Origin: Lachnospiraceae bacterium
GTDB taxonomy: Bacteria > Bacillota > Clostridia > Lachnospirales > Lachnospiraceae
Assembly: GCA_902363135.1 (NCBI GenBank)
Contig: CABIZF010000001.1
Coordinates: 248,001 to 312,000 of the forward strand
Direction: 5' to 3'
DNA length: 64,000 nt
Each line of letters opens with the position of its first letter. Position 1 is the first letter of the stretch. Below, one piece after another: positions 44,846-54,022 of this stretch. The position numbers and the translations under genes are program-made. Under the pieces are notes generated by a model, which was given only the letters and a program-made list of their open reading frames with translations, was not told the DNA's origin and did no database searches.

Positions 44846-46615
44846 GTGAGACGAAACAGAACAGGCGGACTGCTTTTGCTCGCAATTATATTTGCCGGTC
44901 TGTGCAGCGGCTGCGGAATGGAAGGAGCTGTGACGGAAGAGACGGAACAGACAGAAGCGGCTGCGGTCGTAAAGGAAGCGACAGAGGATATCAATCAGGT
45001 GCATCTGCGGGACAAGGAGACCTTATATGAAAATGACGATGAAGACAGCGTCGTCACCATGTATCTGACCGTTTCCCGCGGCAACAGTTCGGAGAATACG
45101 GATCATTCCTGGAAGGAGATCAACAGCTATTCGGCTTACGATTATGAGGACATGGGAGTGGAACGCTATCAGGTGAACGGGCTTTTACAGGTCGGGGATG
45201 AAGATGGACCGGTCGTCGGTGAGGTTGGCTATGGAGAGAGTGTACCGAATGCGACGGTGCAGATCCGGGGACAGACATCGAGCCGGAATGCACAGAAAAA
45301 CTATAAAATCGAGCTGAAAAAGAACAAAGGGACGTGGAGGGGACAGCGGACGATCAATTTAAACAAGCACATGACAGAGGGGCTGCGGTTCCGGAACAAG
45401 CTTTCTTATGACCTGATCAAGACCGTCCCGCAGATGATCGGCCTTCGGACTCAGTTTGTCCATCTGTATGTGAAGGATCTGACAGAGGATACCGGTGCGG
45501 CATTTGAGGATTACGGGCTGTATACGCAGGTCGAGCAGCTGAACAAAACGGCGTTGAAGAATCACGGGCTGGATGCGAACGGGCAGCTGTATAAGATAAA
45601 TTCGTTTGAATTTTACCGGTATGAGGATGTGATCCGGCTGCAGGATGATCCGGATTACGATCAGAGGGCATTTGAGGAGCTGCTTGAGATCAAAGGCGAT
45701 TCTGACCACAGCAAGCTGATCGCGATGCTGGAGGCGGTCAATGACAACTCGATTCCGATCAGTACCGTGCTGGATCGGTATTTTGACCGGGAGAATCTGA
45801 CCTACTGGATGGCGTTTCAGATTCTGACGGGAAATGTGGATACGCAGAACCGGAATATGTTCCTCTATAGTCCTTTAAATTCCGATACATGGTACTTCCT
45901 GGACTGGGACAACGATGGAAGCTTTATGCGGCCGGAATATGTCCTGAGAGGGTTTACGGATCAGGAAAGCTGGGAAATCGGGGTCAGCAATTACTGGGGC
46001 AATGTGCTATTTCAGCGCTGCCTGAAGTCGGAAGCATTCCGGGAAGATCTGGATGCGGCGATTCAGGATCTGAGAAGCTCCTTTACCGAAGAACGGCTGC
46101 AGACGATGGTGGATGGATATACGGCAGTGGTGAAGCCTTATCTTTACTCAATGCCGGACCGGATGTATGCGCCGCTGACAAGCGTGCAGTATGATAAGAT
46201 CGCTGCGACCCTTCCGAAGGAAATCGAGGCAAATTATCAGCTCTATCTCGAGAGCCTGAAACGCCCGATGCCGTTTTACATCGGGGTACCGAAGACGGAT
46301 GGCACGAAGCTTGCGCTGAACTGGGATGTGTCCTATGATTTTGATGCGGAGGATATCATCTACACCGTAGAGGTAGCGAAGGACTATCTGTTTGAGGATG
46401 TGATTTTCCAAAAGCAGGGTCTGGTGATTCCGGAGGCGGAGACGGAGCTGCCGGAGGCAGGGCAGTATTTCGTGCGGGTGCGGGCAGAAAATGCGTCCGG
46501 CTATACCCAGGATGCCTTTGACTATTATGTGACTGACGAGGGGAAGCATTATGGTATGGTCTGCTTTTATGTCACGGAGGATGGCACGATCGAGGAAGAT
46601 GTTTATGAGGAATGA
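44846..46615 (+). CDS. CotH-kinase-like lipoprotein
   Basis: A 589-residue exported protein with signal LLLLAIIFAGLCSGC, whose cysteine may be lipidated. The CotH core follows: VQIRGQTSSRNAQKNYKIEL, LSYDLIKTVPQMIG, LYTQVEQLNK and FLDWDNDGSFM, covering the atypical kinase lobes (about 100-420). CotH proteins phosphorylate secreted or surface proteins. The last 140 residues are an immunoglobulin-like domain. The GTG start at 44846 has AAGGAG 8 bases upstream. Grouping with VTC and DUF4956 genes is a recurrent but unexplained association. Confidence 0.85.
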   Translation: MRRNRTGGLLLLAIIFAGLCSGCGMEGAVTEETEQTEAAAVVKEATEDINQVHLRDKETLYENDDEDSVVTMYLTVSRGNSSENTDHSWKEINSYSAYDYEDMGVERYQVNGLLQVGDEDGPVVGEVGYGESVPNATVQIRGQTSSRNAQKNYKIELKKNKGTWRGQRTINLNKHMTEGLRFRNKLSYDLIKTVPQMIGLRTQFVHLYVKDLTEDTGAAFEDYGLYTQVEQLNKTALKNHGLDANGQLYKINSFEFYRYEDVIRLQDDPDYDQRAFEELLEIKGDSDHSKLIAMLEAVNDNSIPISTVLDRYFDRENLTYWMAFQILTGNVDTQNRNMFLYSPLNSDTWYFLDWDNDGSFMRPEYVLRGFTDQESWEIGVSNYWGNVLFQRCLKSEAFREDLDAAIQDLRSSFTEERLQTMVDGYTAVVKPYLYSMPDRMYAPLTSVQYDKIAATLPKEIEANYQLYLESLKRPMPFYIGVPKTDGTKLALNWDVSYDFDAEDIIYTVEVAKDYLFEDVIFQKQGLVIPEAETELPEAGQYFVRVRAENASGYTQDAFDYYVTDEGKHYGMVCFYVTEDGTIEEDVYEE

Positions 46616-47354
46616 GGAGAAAAAAGAAAACTACCGGAATGAGTGGAAGTACCTCATCAGCACATCCGAAAAAGAACTGCTGAAGCTTCGGCTGAAGCCG
46701 TTCCTTGTGGCGGATCCACATGCAAAGGACGGGGGCTACCTGATCAGGAGCCTGTATTTTGACGATTACTGGAACAGTGCGTATGAGGAGAAGGAAGCCG
46801 GGGTGCTGATGCGGAAAAAGTATCGGATCCGCATTTACAATTACAGTGACGCATCAATTAAGTTGGAGCGGAAAAAGAAATTCGGAAGCTACATTTACAA
46901 AGAGAGTGCACCGCTGACCCGCCGGGAGGTGGAGATGATTCTGGATGGCGATTATGCCTTTCTGCTGAAAAGTCCCTATGCGCTGTGCCGGGAATTTTAT
47001 ATCGAGTGTACGAGCCATATGATGCGGCCGCGCACGATTGTTGACTACGACAGGGAGCCTTGGATCATGGATGCCGGGACGGTACGGATCACCTTTGATT
47101 CGGATGTCCGGGCGGCGGTCGGAGGCTATGACATTTTCGATGCCACTTTGCCGACGCTTCCGGTGCTCGAGCCGGGGAAGCTGGTGCTGGAGGTCAAATT
47201 TACCGAGCTGCTGCCACAGCTTGTGCGGAACATCCTTCCGCCGCAGGCCGCAGAATTCACAGCAGTGTCAAAGTATGTGCTGTGCTATGAGAAGACAGGC
47301 TATCTGAACGGGTTTGAATACTGGTATGAGACACAGGAGAGGAAAATGATATGA
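46605..47354 (+). CDS. VTC-domain protein (polyphosphate-polymerase-like)
   Basis: A 249-residue cytosolic protein with the CYTH/VTC tunnel fold: KYLISTSEKELLKLRLKPF, SLYFDDYWNSAYEEKEAG, RKKYRIRIYN, SIKLERKKKFG and LVLEVKFTELLP. The Arg/Lys and Glu residues on alternating strands line the tunnel in yeast Vtc4. It may make or bind polyphosphate for the neighbouring CotH or polymer system; this is inferred. The start at 46605 overlaps the CotH stop. Confidence 0.85.
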   Translation: MRNEEKKENYRNEWKYLISTSEKELLKLRLKPFLVADPHAKDGGYLIRSLYFDDYWNSAYEEKEAGVLMRKKYRIRIYNYSDASIKLERKKKFGSYIYKESAPLTRREVEMILDGDYAFLLKSPYALCREFYIECTSHMMRPRTIVDYDREPWIMDAGTVRITFDSDVRAAVGGYDIFDATLPTLPVLEPGKLVLEVKFTELLPQLVRNILPPQAAEFTAVSKYVLCYEKTGYLNGFEYWYETQERKMI

Positions 47355-48022
47355 GCGTAAAAGATATGATAAAAAAGTCGGTACTGGAATCAGGTGTGTT
47401 TGACCAGTATAACATTCCGGAGATGCTGACAGCCCTGATCGCGGCGCTGCTGTTCGGTGTTCTGATTTATGCCGTTTACCGGAAATTTTATGCAGGGGTG
47501 ATTTATTCCAGAAGCTTTGCAGTGACCCTGGTGGGGATGACGGTGCTGACCTGTATGGTGACGCTGGCGATCAGCACAAACGTGGTTATCTCACTTGGTA
47601 TGGTCGGCGCTTTGTCGATCGTGCGTTTTCGTACCGCAGTAAAGGATCCGCTGGATCTTCTGTATCTGTTCTGGGCAATCACGTCCGGCATCACGGCGGG
47701 AGCCGGAATGTATGTGCTGGCATTGCTTTCGGCGGTGGTAATGATTGCGATGATTTTTCTGTTTTATCATAAGCAGGAGAAGGGGCGGATTTACATTGCG
47801 GTCATCCACTATCACGGCGATGAGGCCGGAGATGCCGTCATCCGCTGCTTTGGAAAACGGAAATATTTTATCAAGTCCAGGACGATGCGCAAGGAGCAGA
47901 CAGAGCTTGCGGTTGAAGTGTTCTGCAGGAAAAATGACGGCGACTTTATGGAAAAAATGCGGGAAATTTCCGGAGTGGAGGATGTGACTCTGATTCAGTA
48001 CAATGGAGAATATCATGGCTAA
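47351..48022 (+). CDS. DUF4956 membrane protein
   Basis: A 223-residue protein with four membrane segments (ALIAALLFGVLIYAVY onwards) and the family signature LGMVGALSIVRFRTAVKDP. The C-terminal cytosolic domain is about 85 residues. Its gene overlaps the VTC gene by four bases, and VTC-DUF4956 pairs are common. Function unknown; likely a membrane partner of the VTC protein. Confidence 0.88.
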   Translation: MSVKDMIKKSVLESGVFDQYNIPEMLTALIAALLFGVLIYAVYRKFYAGVIYSRSFAVTLVGMTVLTCMVTLAISTNVVISLGMVGALSIVRFRTAVKDPLDLLYLFWAITSGITAGAGMYVLALLSAVVMIAMIFLFYHKQEKGRIYIAVIHYHGDEAGDAVIRCFGKRKYFIKSRTMRKEQTELAVEVFCRKNDGDFMEKMREISGVEDVTLIQYNGEYHG

Positions 48023-49388
48023 GCCGGGAAAATGGCTGCTTTTTGGTGGTGTGCTGCTGGCTGTGGCCGCGGTATATATGGTGGGAAAACGCAAAATGAC
48101 AAAGACGGCAGTGAAAAAGACATATGCAAAGTCAGAGGAGGTATTCGGCAATCCGCTGATGGGCTATGCACCGTCTGCGTGGAGAGAAGAGGTAACGGAC
48201 GATATTCAGCTTCTGTATATGGACATTACCTGGGCGGAGCTGGAGCCGGAGGAGGGCATCTACGACTGGACGTCAATCGAGCAGGAAAATCAGCTTGCGC
48301 GCTGGCAGCAGGAGGGAAAGCATCTCATCCTGCGATTCATCTGTGACATTCCGAGGGAGGAACGTCATATGGATATTCCCAAATGGCTGTATGAGAAGAC
48401 CGGAGAAGCGGGCACCTGGTACGATGGTGAGTACGGAAAGGGCTTCGCACCGGATTATAACAATGCGGAGCTGATTGCCTGCCATGCGAAGGCGGTAGAA
48501 GCGCTCGGTACGCATTTCGGGACAGACGGGCTGGTTGCCTATGTGGAGCTTGGCAGCCTTGGTCACTGGGGCGAGTGGCATGTAAACTATGAGGAAGGAA
48601 TCCAGTGCATGCCAAAGGAGAAAGTCCGGGAACAGTATATCACTCCATGGATCCTGGCGTTCCCGAAGGCAAAGCTGCTGATGCGCAGGCCGTTCCGTGC
48701 GGCCAAACAGTATGGAATGGGGCTGTACAATGACATGGCGGGGCATGCAAGGGACACCGAAGAGTGGCTGCAATGGATCCGGGAGGGCGGCGATTATGCG
48801 CAGGCAGAAGAAGAGGATGCACTGTGGGCGATGCCGGATTTCTGGAAAACGGCGCCATCCGGGGGTGAGCTGACCAGTTCCGTTTCGATGGAGGAGCTGC
48901 TGCAGACAAATCTGGATGAGACCGTACAGCTCCTCCGGGATTCCCATACGACGTTTCTCGGTCCGAAGATTGCGGATGAGGCGTATCCGGAAGGCTATGA
49001 GGCGGTGCTGCATCAGATGGGCTACCGGATCCGGATATTGGATGCAGAGCTTGGTGGAGAAGGGGAACAAGCATCATCCATACGGCTGACCTGGGAAAAC
49101 GATGGCGTTGCCCCGTTTTACGGTGACTGGCCGGTGTATGTGTACGTCGAGGACGGAGACGGGGAGACCGTGGAAAAAGAGCCGGTCACGATGCAGCTTC
49201 CGGCCCTGCTCCCTGGCGTACAGATGGTGACCGATACCGCGCTTACGACGAAAGACCTGCCAGGGCTTGCCGGGAATGAAGGGGTATACCAGATTTGGAT
49301 CGGCGCAGAAGATCCGATGACCGGGAGGCCCGCAGTGCGGCTGGCGATGGATGTGGAGTATGTGGATGGGAGAAACCGGCTGTTTTAA
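48015..49388 (+). CDS. DUF4832/DUF4874 barrel protein, membrane-anchored
   Basis: A 457-residue exported protein with one N-terminal anchor (WLLFGGVLLAVAAVYMV). The glycoside-hydrolase-like barrel reads NPLMGYAPSAW, YMDITWAELEPEEGIYDW and ELGSLGHWGEWHV, which puts candidate acidic residues in the last motif, and a C-terminal beta-sandwich follows. It is the last gene of the Pel-like operon, where it could trim or bind the polymer. The start at 48015 has GGAG 6 bases upstream. No strong terminator follows. Confidence 0.82.
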   Translation: MAKPGKWLLFGGVLLAVAAVYMVGKRKMTKTAVKKTYAKSEEVFGNPLMGYAPSAWREEVTDDIQLLYMDITWAELEPEEGIYDWTSIEQENQLARWQQEGKHLILRFICDIPREERHMDIPKWLYEKTGEAGTWYDGEYGKGFAPDYNNAELIACHAKAVEALGTHFGTDGLVAYVELGSLGHWGEWHVNYEEGIQCMPKEKVREQYITPWILAFPKAKLLMRRPFRAAKQYGMGLYNDMAGHARDTEEWLQWIREGGDYAQAEEEDALWAMPDFWKTAPSGGELTSSVSMEELLQTNLDETVQLLRDSHTTFLGPKIADEAYPEGYEAVLHQMGYRIRILDAELGGEGEQASSIRLTWENDGVAPFYGDWPVYVYVEDGDGETVEKEPVTMQLPALLPGVQMVTDTALTTKDLPGLAGNEGVYQIWIGAEDPMTGRPAVRLAMDVEYVDGRNRLF

Positions 49389-49567
49389 CTGAATCAGGCA
49401 AGTCCCCGATCGGATTTTTTGACAGATGAGATAACAGAGAGCATCGCCTGAAATATGCAAAATAGAATAAGAACTGACGGAAAAAAATAAGAATTTTTAT
49501 AAAAAATGTCTTATGTTCACACAAAGTTCACAATTATGTGTTAAACAAGAGTTATCCGAATTGAATA

Positions 49568-49735
49568 CGTGCAAAGGTTATAGCGTTAAGGTTGCATCCG
49601 ATGGATGCGCAAAAGAGAATCCGGTGAGAATCCGGAACGATGCCGTCACTGTGTATGGGAGTTGCTTTCAAAGCCACTGGGAGACCGGGAAGGGAGAGCG
49701 GTGATGATCAAAGTCAGGAGAACTGCCTTGACGTG
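49568..49735 (+). promoter_or_regulatory. cobalamin riboswitch 1
   Basis: Contains GAATCCGGTGAGAATCCGGA, the GCCGTCACTGT core, AAGCCACTGGG, GGGAAGGG, ATGATCAAAGTCAGGAGA and ACTGCC in the order of the B12-box aptamer. Together with the terminator at 49831 it should shut off the secreted CbiK gene when cobalamin is plentiful. The upstream 180 bases hold the end of the Pel-like operon and no clear promoter. Confidence 0.92.
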
Positions 49736-49830
49736 GAATTTCAGGACTGCGGTTCACAGCGCCTGTATTCTCATAACGAAACGATATTATTTTTGTAATG
49801 ATCCAGAGATCGCGCAATTATGGGAAATAG

Positions 49831-49858
49831 GCAGTTGCATTTATGCGGCTGCTTTTTT
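49831..49858 (+). terminator. riboswitch-controlled terminator
   Basis: GCAGTTGCAT / ATGCGGCTGC stem followed by TTTTTT, 70 bases before the CbiK start; the expression platform of cobalamin riboswitch 1. Confidence 0.8.
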
Positions 49859-49927
49859 ATGCAGATTTTCTGCAGCCGATCCTTGCAGCATTCTTGCGGA
49901 AATTCAAAAAAAGAAGAGGATAAGGAA

Positions 49928-51175
49928 ATGAAAAGAAAATCAGTAATGGCACTTCTGCTGTCTCTGTCTATGACGACAGCAATGATGGGATATGGCGGAG
50001 CGGTTGCATCCGCAGAGTCTACGGAGGCAACAACAGAAGCAACAACAGAAGCTGCGACGGAGGCGGCTACCGAGGCAGGATCAGAGGCTTCCGATGATCA
50101 GGCAGCTGCAGATAAGGTAGCAGCCCTGATCGATGCGATCTATGTACAGGAGCGCACGGATGACACCGATGCACAGTGTGAAGAGGCAAAGGCTGCATGG
50201 GACGCACTGACCGATGCACAGAAGGCACTTGTAGAGGGCGAGGAGGCAAGCCCGGAGTATTTTGGCCGTGATACCGGAGATGCTTCTAAGGATGATCCGC
50301 GCAACCAGGATGAGATCGGAGAAAACGAGCTGCTTGTAGTCAGCTTCGGTACTTCCTTCAATGACAGCCGTGCAGAGGATATCAAGGGCATCGAGGATGC
50401 ACTGCAGGAAGCTTATCCGGACTGGGCCGTAAGAAGAGCCTTCACCGCACAGATTATCATCAACCACGTACAGGCAAGAGACGGTGAGAAGATCGATAAC
50501 ATGCAGCAGGCACTTGACCGTGCAGTCGCAAATGGTGTCAAGAACTTGGTTGTACAGCCGACACATCTGATGCATGGTGCAGAGTATGACGAGATGGTAG
50601 AAGCCATTGATGCATACAAGGACAAATTTGAATCCGTAGCGATCGCAGAGCCGATGCTCGGTGAAGTAGGTGAGGATGCAACCGTTATTAATGATGATAA
50701 GAAGGCAGTAGCAGAAGCAATCACAAGCCAGGCTGTTTCTGAGGCAAACTATGACAGTGCAGATGCAGCTGCTGAGGATGGCACCGCATTTGTATTCATG
50801 GGCCATGGTACTTCCCATACAGCAAACGTGACCTACGATCAGATGCAGACACAGATGGAGAATCTGGGCTACAAGAACGTATTCATCGGTACCGTTGAGG
50901 GTAAGCCGGAAGATACCGCATGCGACGCTGTCATCGACAAGGTAAAGGAAGCAGGCTATAAGAAAGTCATCCTTCGTCCGCTGATGGTAGTAGCAGGTGA
51001 CCATGCGAACAACGATATGGCAGGCGATGATGAGGATTCCTGGAAGACTCAGTTCGTAGAGTCCGGCGCATTTGACAGCGTGGATTCCCAGATCGAGGGT
51101 CTTGGAAGAATCGATGCAGTAGAGCAGCTGTATGTAGCGCATACACAGGCAGCGATTGATTCTCTTGGAAAGTAA
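49928..51175 (+). CDS. secreted CbiK-like sirohydrochlorin cobaltochelatase
   Basis: A 415-residue exported protein with a signal peptide (MKRKSVMALLLSLSMTTAMM, ending near VASA), a Thr-Glu-Ala linker (about 33-60) and a short helical region. A CbiK chelatase domain follows (about 110-415: LLVVSFGTSFNDSR, VVQPTHLMHGAEYDEM, FVFMGHGTSHTAN, LMVVAGDHANNDMAGDD). The His residues in the PTHLMHG and GDHANND motifs are where CbiK binds metal. The normal enzyme inserts cobalt into sirohydrochlorin in the cytosol; this one is outside the cell and B12-regulated, so it probably binds corrinoids, porphyrins or cobalt at the surface. The TEA linker recurs in the nearby secreted proteins. Confidence 0.88.
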   Translation: MKRKSVMALLLSLSMTTAMMGYGGAVASAESTEATTEATTEAATEAATEAGSEASDDQAAADKVAALIDAIYVQERTDDTDAQCEEAKAAWDALTDAQKALVEGEEASPEYFGRDTGDASKDDPRNQDEIGENELLVVSFGTSFNDSRAEDIKGIEDALQEAYPDWAVRRAFTAQIIINHVQARDGEKIDNMQQALDRAVANGVKNLVVQPTHLMHGAEYDEMVEAIDAYKDKFESVAIAEPMLGEVGEDATVINDDKKAVAEAITSQAVSEANYDSADAAAEDGTAFVFMGHGTSHTANVTYDQMQTQMENLGYKNVFIGTVEGKPEDTACDAVIDKVKEAGYKKVILRPLMVVAGDHANNDMAGDDEDSWKTQFVESGAFDSVDSQIEGLGRIDAVEQLYVAHTQAAIDSLGK

Positions 51176-51224
51176 TTAAGTATCATCACATGCAATATGC
51201 GTTAATATGAAAGAAAAAGAATAG

Positions 51225-51265
51225 CAGCCGCCCGGAGTGCGTACAGGCCTCCGGGCTGTTGCTGT
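51225..51265 (+). terminator. intercistronic hairpin
   Basis: AGCAGCCGCCCGGAG pairs with CTCCGGGCTGTTGCT between the CbiK and NEAT-like genes; no T-run, so more likely a stabiliser or attenuator. Confidence 0.45.
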
Positions 51266-51283
51266 GTGGAAGGAGATTTTATT

Positions 51284-51886
51284 ATGAAAAAGAAAACCGT
51301 AATGAGCCTTCTGGCTGTAATGAGTGCTTCTATGATGCTGATGTCCGCAGGTGCATTTGCAGCGGAGACGGAAGGGACGACTGAGGCAGCGACCGAGATT
51401 TCCACCGAGGCAGAGTCGGAATCCGAATCGGAAGCAGAGAAACTGGAGGATGGTGTATACAGTGCAGAGTTCGATACCGACAGCGGTATGTTCCATGCAA
51501 ACGAGGCATGTGACGGAAAAGGTACACTGACTGTAAAGGACGGAAAAATGACATTTCATGTCAGCCTTGCATCTAAAAATATTTTAAATCTTTTTGTGGG
51601 AACCGCAGAGGATGCACAGAAGGATGATGCAGAACTGCTTGAGCCGACGACTGATACAGTGACCTACAAGGATGGTGCGACAGAAGAAGTCTATGGTTTT
51701 GACATCCCGGTAGAAGAAGTCGGCAAAGAGTTTGACCTTGCCCTGATCGGTACAAAGGGAAAATGGTACGACCACAAGGTCAGCATCAAGAACCCTGAGA
51801 AGCTCGACGAGGCAGAGAGTGAGTCGGAGAGCGAGTCAGAGAGCGAGACGGAGAGCGAGTCAGAGAGCGAGACGGAGACAAAGTAA
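51284..51886 (+). CDS. small secreted protein with one NEAT-like domain
   Basis: A 200-residue exported protein with a signal peptide (MKKKTVMSLLAVMSASMMLM), a Ser-Glu linker, one domain of about 115 residues (GVYSAEFDTDSGMF, GTLTVKDGKMTFHVSL, NILNLFVGT, GKWYDHKVSI) and a Ser-Glu tail. The domain pattern (GxYxxxxxT; hydrophobic/KDGKMTxxV; KWYDxxxxI) repeats in the giant protein at 54263. It resembles NEAT domains, which bind heme in other Firmicutes; here the B12-regulated setting suggests a corrinoid or related tetrapyrrole. Probably co-transcribed with the CbiK gene. Confidence 0.72.
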   Translation: MKKKTVMSLLAVMSASMMLMSAGAFAAETEGTTEAATEISTEAESESESEAEKLEDGVYSAEFDTDSGMFHANEACDGKGTLTVKDGKMTFHVSLASKNILNLFVGTAEDAQKDDAELLEPTTDTVTYKDGATEEVYGFDIPVEEVGKEFDLALIGTKGKWYDHKVSIKNPEKLDEAESESESESESETESESESETETK

Positions 51887-51901
51887 TCGCATAAATAATT
51901 C

Positions 51902-51930
51902 TTGACTTTAAGCTAATACAGCGCTATAGT
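51902..51930 (+). promoter_or_regulatory. promoter of the glycine riboswitch transcript
   Basis: TTGACT and TATAGT with a 17-base spacer. Confidence 0.75.
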
Positions 51931-51954
51931 ATACGACAGTGACAGCAATAACGA

Positions 51955-52132
51955 GGTGAAGTTTACAGGAAAGCGGCAAATGCCCGCCGAAGGAGTAAAA
52001 CTCTCAGGTCCCCGCAGCCGGGGGAAAACTGTAAATGGATCGTTCTCTGGAGACACCTGCAATGCAGGGGCCGAAGGTGCAACGACGCATATGCGTCTGG
52101 AATCTCTCAGGCAAAAGGACAGAGTGATGCTT
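51955..52132 (+). promoter_or_regulatory. tandem glycine riboswitch
   Basis: The first aptamer has GCCGAAGGAGTAAAACTCTC plus AGGT, ending CTCTGGAGA. The second has GGGGCCGAAGGTGCAA and AATCTCTCAGGCAAAAGGAC plus AGAG. The two-aptamer gcvT layout upstream of an amino-acid symporter fits glycine-dependent control. A run of seven T residues follows at 52133-52139. Confidence 0.93.
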
Positions 52133-52241
52133 TTTTTACATAGTAGTATTTTTGCGCATGTAAAAGTAAGAGTTACGCTTCTTTTTGGAACGGTCAGCCA
52201 CAGGTTTGCTGCATAAGTTCTCAAGAAGGAGCGTTTTTATT

Positions 52242-53657
52242 ATGTGGAAGGTAATTAATGAGTTTCTGGTTTCCGTGGATGATTTTGTGTGGGGCATCCC
52301 GCTGATGGTGCTGATCCTGGCCGGCGGTATTTTACTGACGACAAGGCTCGGTCTTTTGCAGATGCGTCGCCTCCCACTGGCACTGAAGTGGATGTTCAAA
52401 AATGAGGAAGAAGGAGACGGAGAGATCTCCAGCTTTGCAGCACTTTGTACCGCTTTAAGTGCGACAATCGGTACCGGAAATATCGTCGGTGTCGCTACCG
52501 CAGTCTGTGCAGGCGGACCGGGTGCGCTGTTCTGGATGCTGGTAGCAGCCTTTTTCGGAATGGCGACGAAGTACGCGGAGGGACTTCTGGCGGTCAAATA
52601 CCGCGTTGTGGCGGAGGACGGACACAGCCTTGGCGGACCTTTTTACTACATAGAAAAAGGTATGGGATCCAACTGGAAATGGCTGGCGAAGATTTTTGCA
52701 TTTTTCGGTGTCTGCGTCGGACTGTTCGGAATCGGTACGTTCAGTCAGGTAAACGGTATTTCCAGTGCGGTGCAGAATTTCTTTGATCCGGACAAGGCAA
52801 ACTGCATTGCGATCCCGTTCCTTGGCTCATATTCCTGGGCGGTTGTGATTTCTTCCTTGATTCTGTCCCTTTGTGTTGCGCTGATCCTGATCGGAGGACT
52901 GAAGCGAATCGCGACGGTCAGCCAGATCATTGTACCGTTTATGGCAGTCATTTATTTCGTGTTCAGCATCTGCCTGATCCTGTTTAATATTCGGGAGATT
53001 CCGGCAGCGGTTGTAATGGTCGTAAAGGGTGCGTTTAACCCGGAGGCTGTGACCGGTGGTGTGGTCGGCAGCATGATTGTTGCGATGCAGAAGGGTATTG
53101 CGCGTGGTATTTTCTCCAACGAGGCAGGCCTTGGAAGTGCTCCGATTGCGGCAGCAGCGGCACAGAGCAAGGAGCCGGTGCGTCAGGGACTTGTGAGCAT
53201 GACCGGTACATTTATTGATACGATTGTCATCTGTACTCTGACCGGACTTTCCATCGTGCTGACCGGCGCATGGCAGGTAGAGGGACTCGAGGGTGTGCAG
53301 GTCACGACCTATGCATTTCAGAACGGTCTTCCGATCCCGGCACAGGTATCGGCATTTGTCCTGATGATCTGTCTCGTGTTCTTTGCATTTACGACGATCC
53401 TCGGCTGGGATTACTACAGTGAGCGTTGTCTGGAGTACCTGACCGGTGGCCATAAAAAAACGATTCTGACCTATCGCTGGCTGTATATCTTTGCAGTATT
53501 CATCGGACCGTACATGACCGTAAAGGCAGTATGGACCATCGCAGATATCTTTAATGGTCTGATGGCGATCCCGAATATGATCGCGCTGTTTGTATTGAGC
53601 GGTGTGGTAGTGAGGGAGACACGCAGCTTTTTCCGGGACGGAAAGCATAAGATGTAA
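52242..53657 (+). CDS. AGCS-family sodium:alanine/glycine symporter
   Basis: A 471-residue membrane protein with about eleven segments. AGCS signatures are GGILLTTRLGLLQMRRLP, ATIGTGNIVGVATAVCAGGP and GIFSNEAGLGSAPIAAAAA. It imports or exports glycine or alanine with sodium. The start at 52242 has AAGGAG 9 bases upstream. The glycine riboswitch directly upstream makes glycine the likely substrate. It sits between two cobalamin-regulated units without obvious metabolic link. Confidence 0.95.
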   Translation: MWKVINEFLVSVDDFVWGIPLMVLILAGGILLTTRLGLLQMRRLPLALKWMFKNEEEGDGEISSFAALCTALSATIGTGNIVGVATAVCAGGPGALFWMLVAAFFGMATKYAEGLLAVKYRVVAEDGHSLGGPFYYIEKGMGSNWKWLAKIFAFFGVCVGLFGIGTFSQVNGISSAVQNFFDPDKANCIAIPFLGSYSWAVVISSLILSLCVALILIGGLKRIATVSQIIVPFMAVIYFVFSICLILFNIREIPAAVVMVVKGAFNPEAVTGGVVGSMIVAMQKGIARGIFSNEAGLGSAPIAAAAAQSKEPVRQGLVSMTGTFIDTIVICTLTGLSIVLTGAWQVEGLEGVQVTTYAFQNGLPIPAQVSAFVLMICLVFFAFTTILGWDYYSERCLEYLTGGHKKTILTYRWLYIFAVFIGPYMTVKAVWTIADIFNGLMAIPNMIALFVLSGVVVRETRSFFRDGKHKM

Positions 53658-53728
53658 AGAAAATTTTACATATTGTATAATTCGGATAATATCTGCATAA
53701 AGAAATTCGGGAATCTGCACGAATCCAC

Positions 53729-53756
53729 TTGACATTTTAAAGGACACTGCTATACT
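53729..53756 (+). promoter_or_regulatory. promoter of the second cobalamin-riboswitch transcript
   Basis: Consensus TTGACA and TATACT with a 16-base spacer. Confidence 0.8.
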
Positions 53757-53764
53757 CAAGAAAG

Positions 53765-53995
53765 AGCTTTTCAGTGCCCATCGAAGCATCGCTGGGATAA
53801 TAGGGAATCAGGTGAAAGTCCTGAACGATCCGGTCACTGTAAGTAGGGAGTGAGACCCCACAGCCATTGCACAGTCCTGTGCGAGAAGGCGGGTCAGGCG
53901 ATGATCTGCGAGTCAGGAAACCTGCTGGAGAGCTGGTGAACAGCTTCCGAAGAAAGCAGAGATCCGCAGCCGATTGATGACCGTATGAAAGGTGT
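53765..53995 (+). promoter_or_regulatory. cobalamin riboswitch 2
   Basis: GGGAATCAGGTGAAAGTCCT, GATCCGGTCACTGTAA, ACAGCCATTG, GAAGGCGGGTCAGGCGATGA and GAGTCAGGAAACCTGC follow the B12 aptamer order. It leads the giant receptor-BtuFCD operon. The boundaries are approximate. Confidence 0.92.
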
Positions 53996-54022
53996 AGTGT
54001 ACCGAAGTCAATACATAGAACT

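Noticed and set aside
50081..51142. 353-codon open frame on the minus strand opposite the CbiK gene
   Set aside because: No ribosome binding site, no recognisable domain and Cys/Ile/Leu-rich composition; a shadow of codon bias in the real gene.
51266..51886. Glu/Ser-rich tail of the small NEAT-like protein as an LPxTG-anchored wall protein
   Set aside because: No LPxTG motif, hydrophobic segment or positive tail is present.
52827..53789. 320-codon minus-strand frame opposite the AGCS symporter
   Set aside because: Composition rich in His, Arg and Cys, no family similarity, no start signal, and the plus strand holds an unmistakable symporter.
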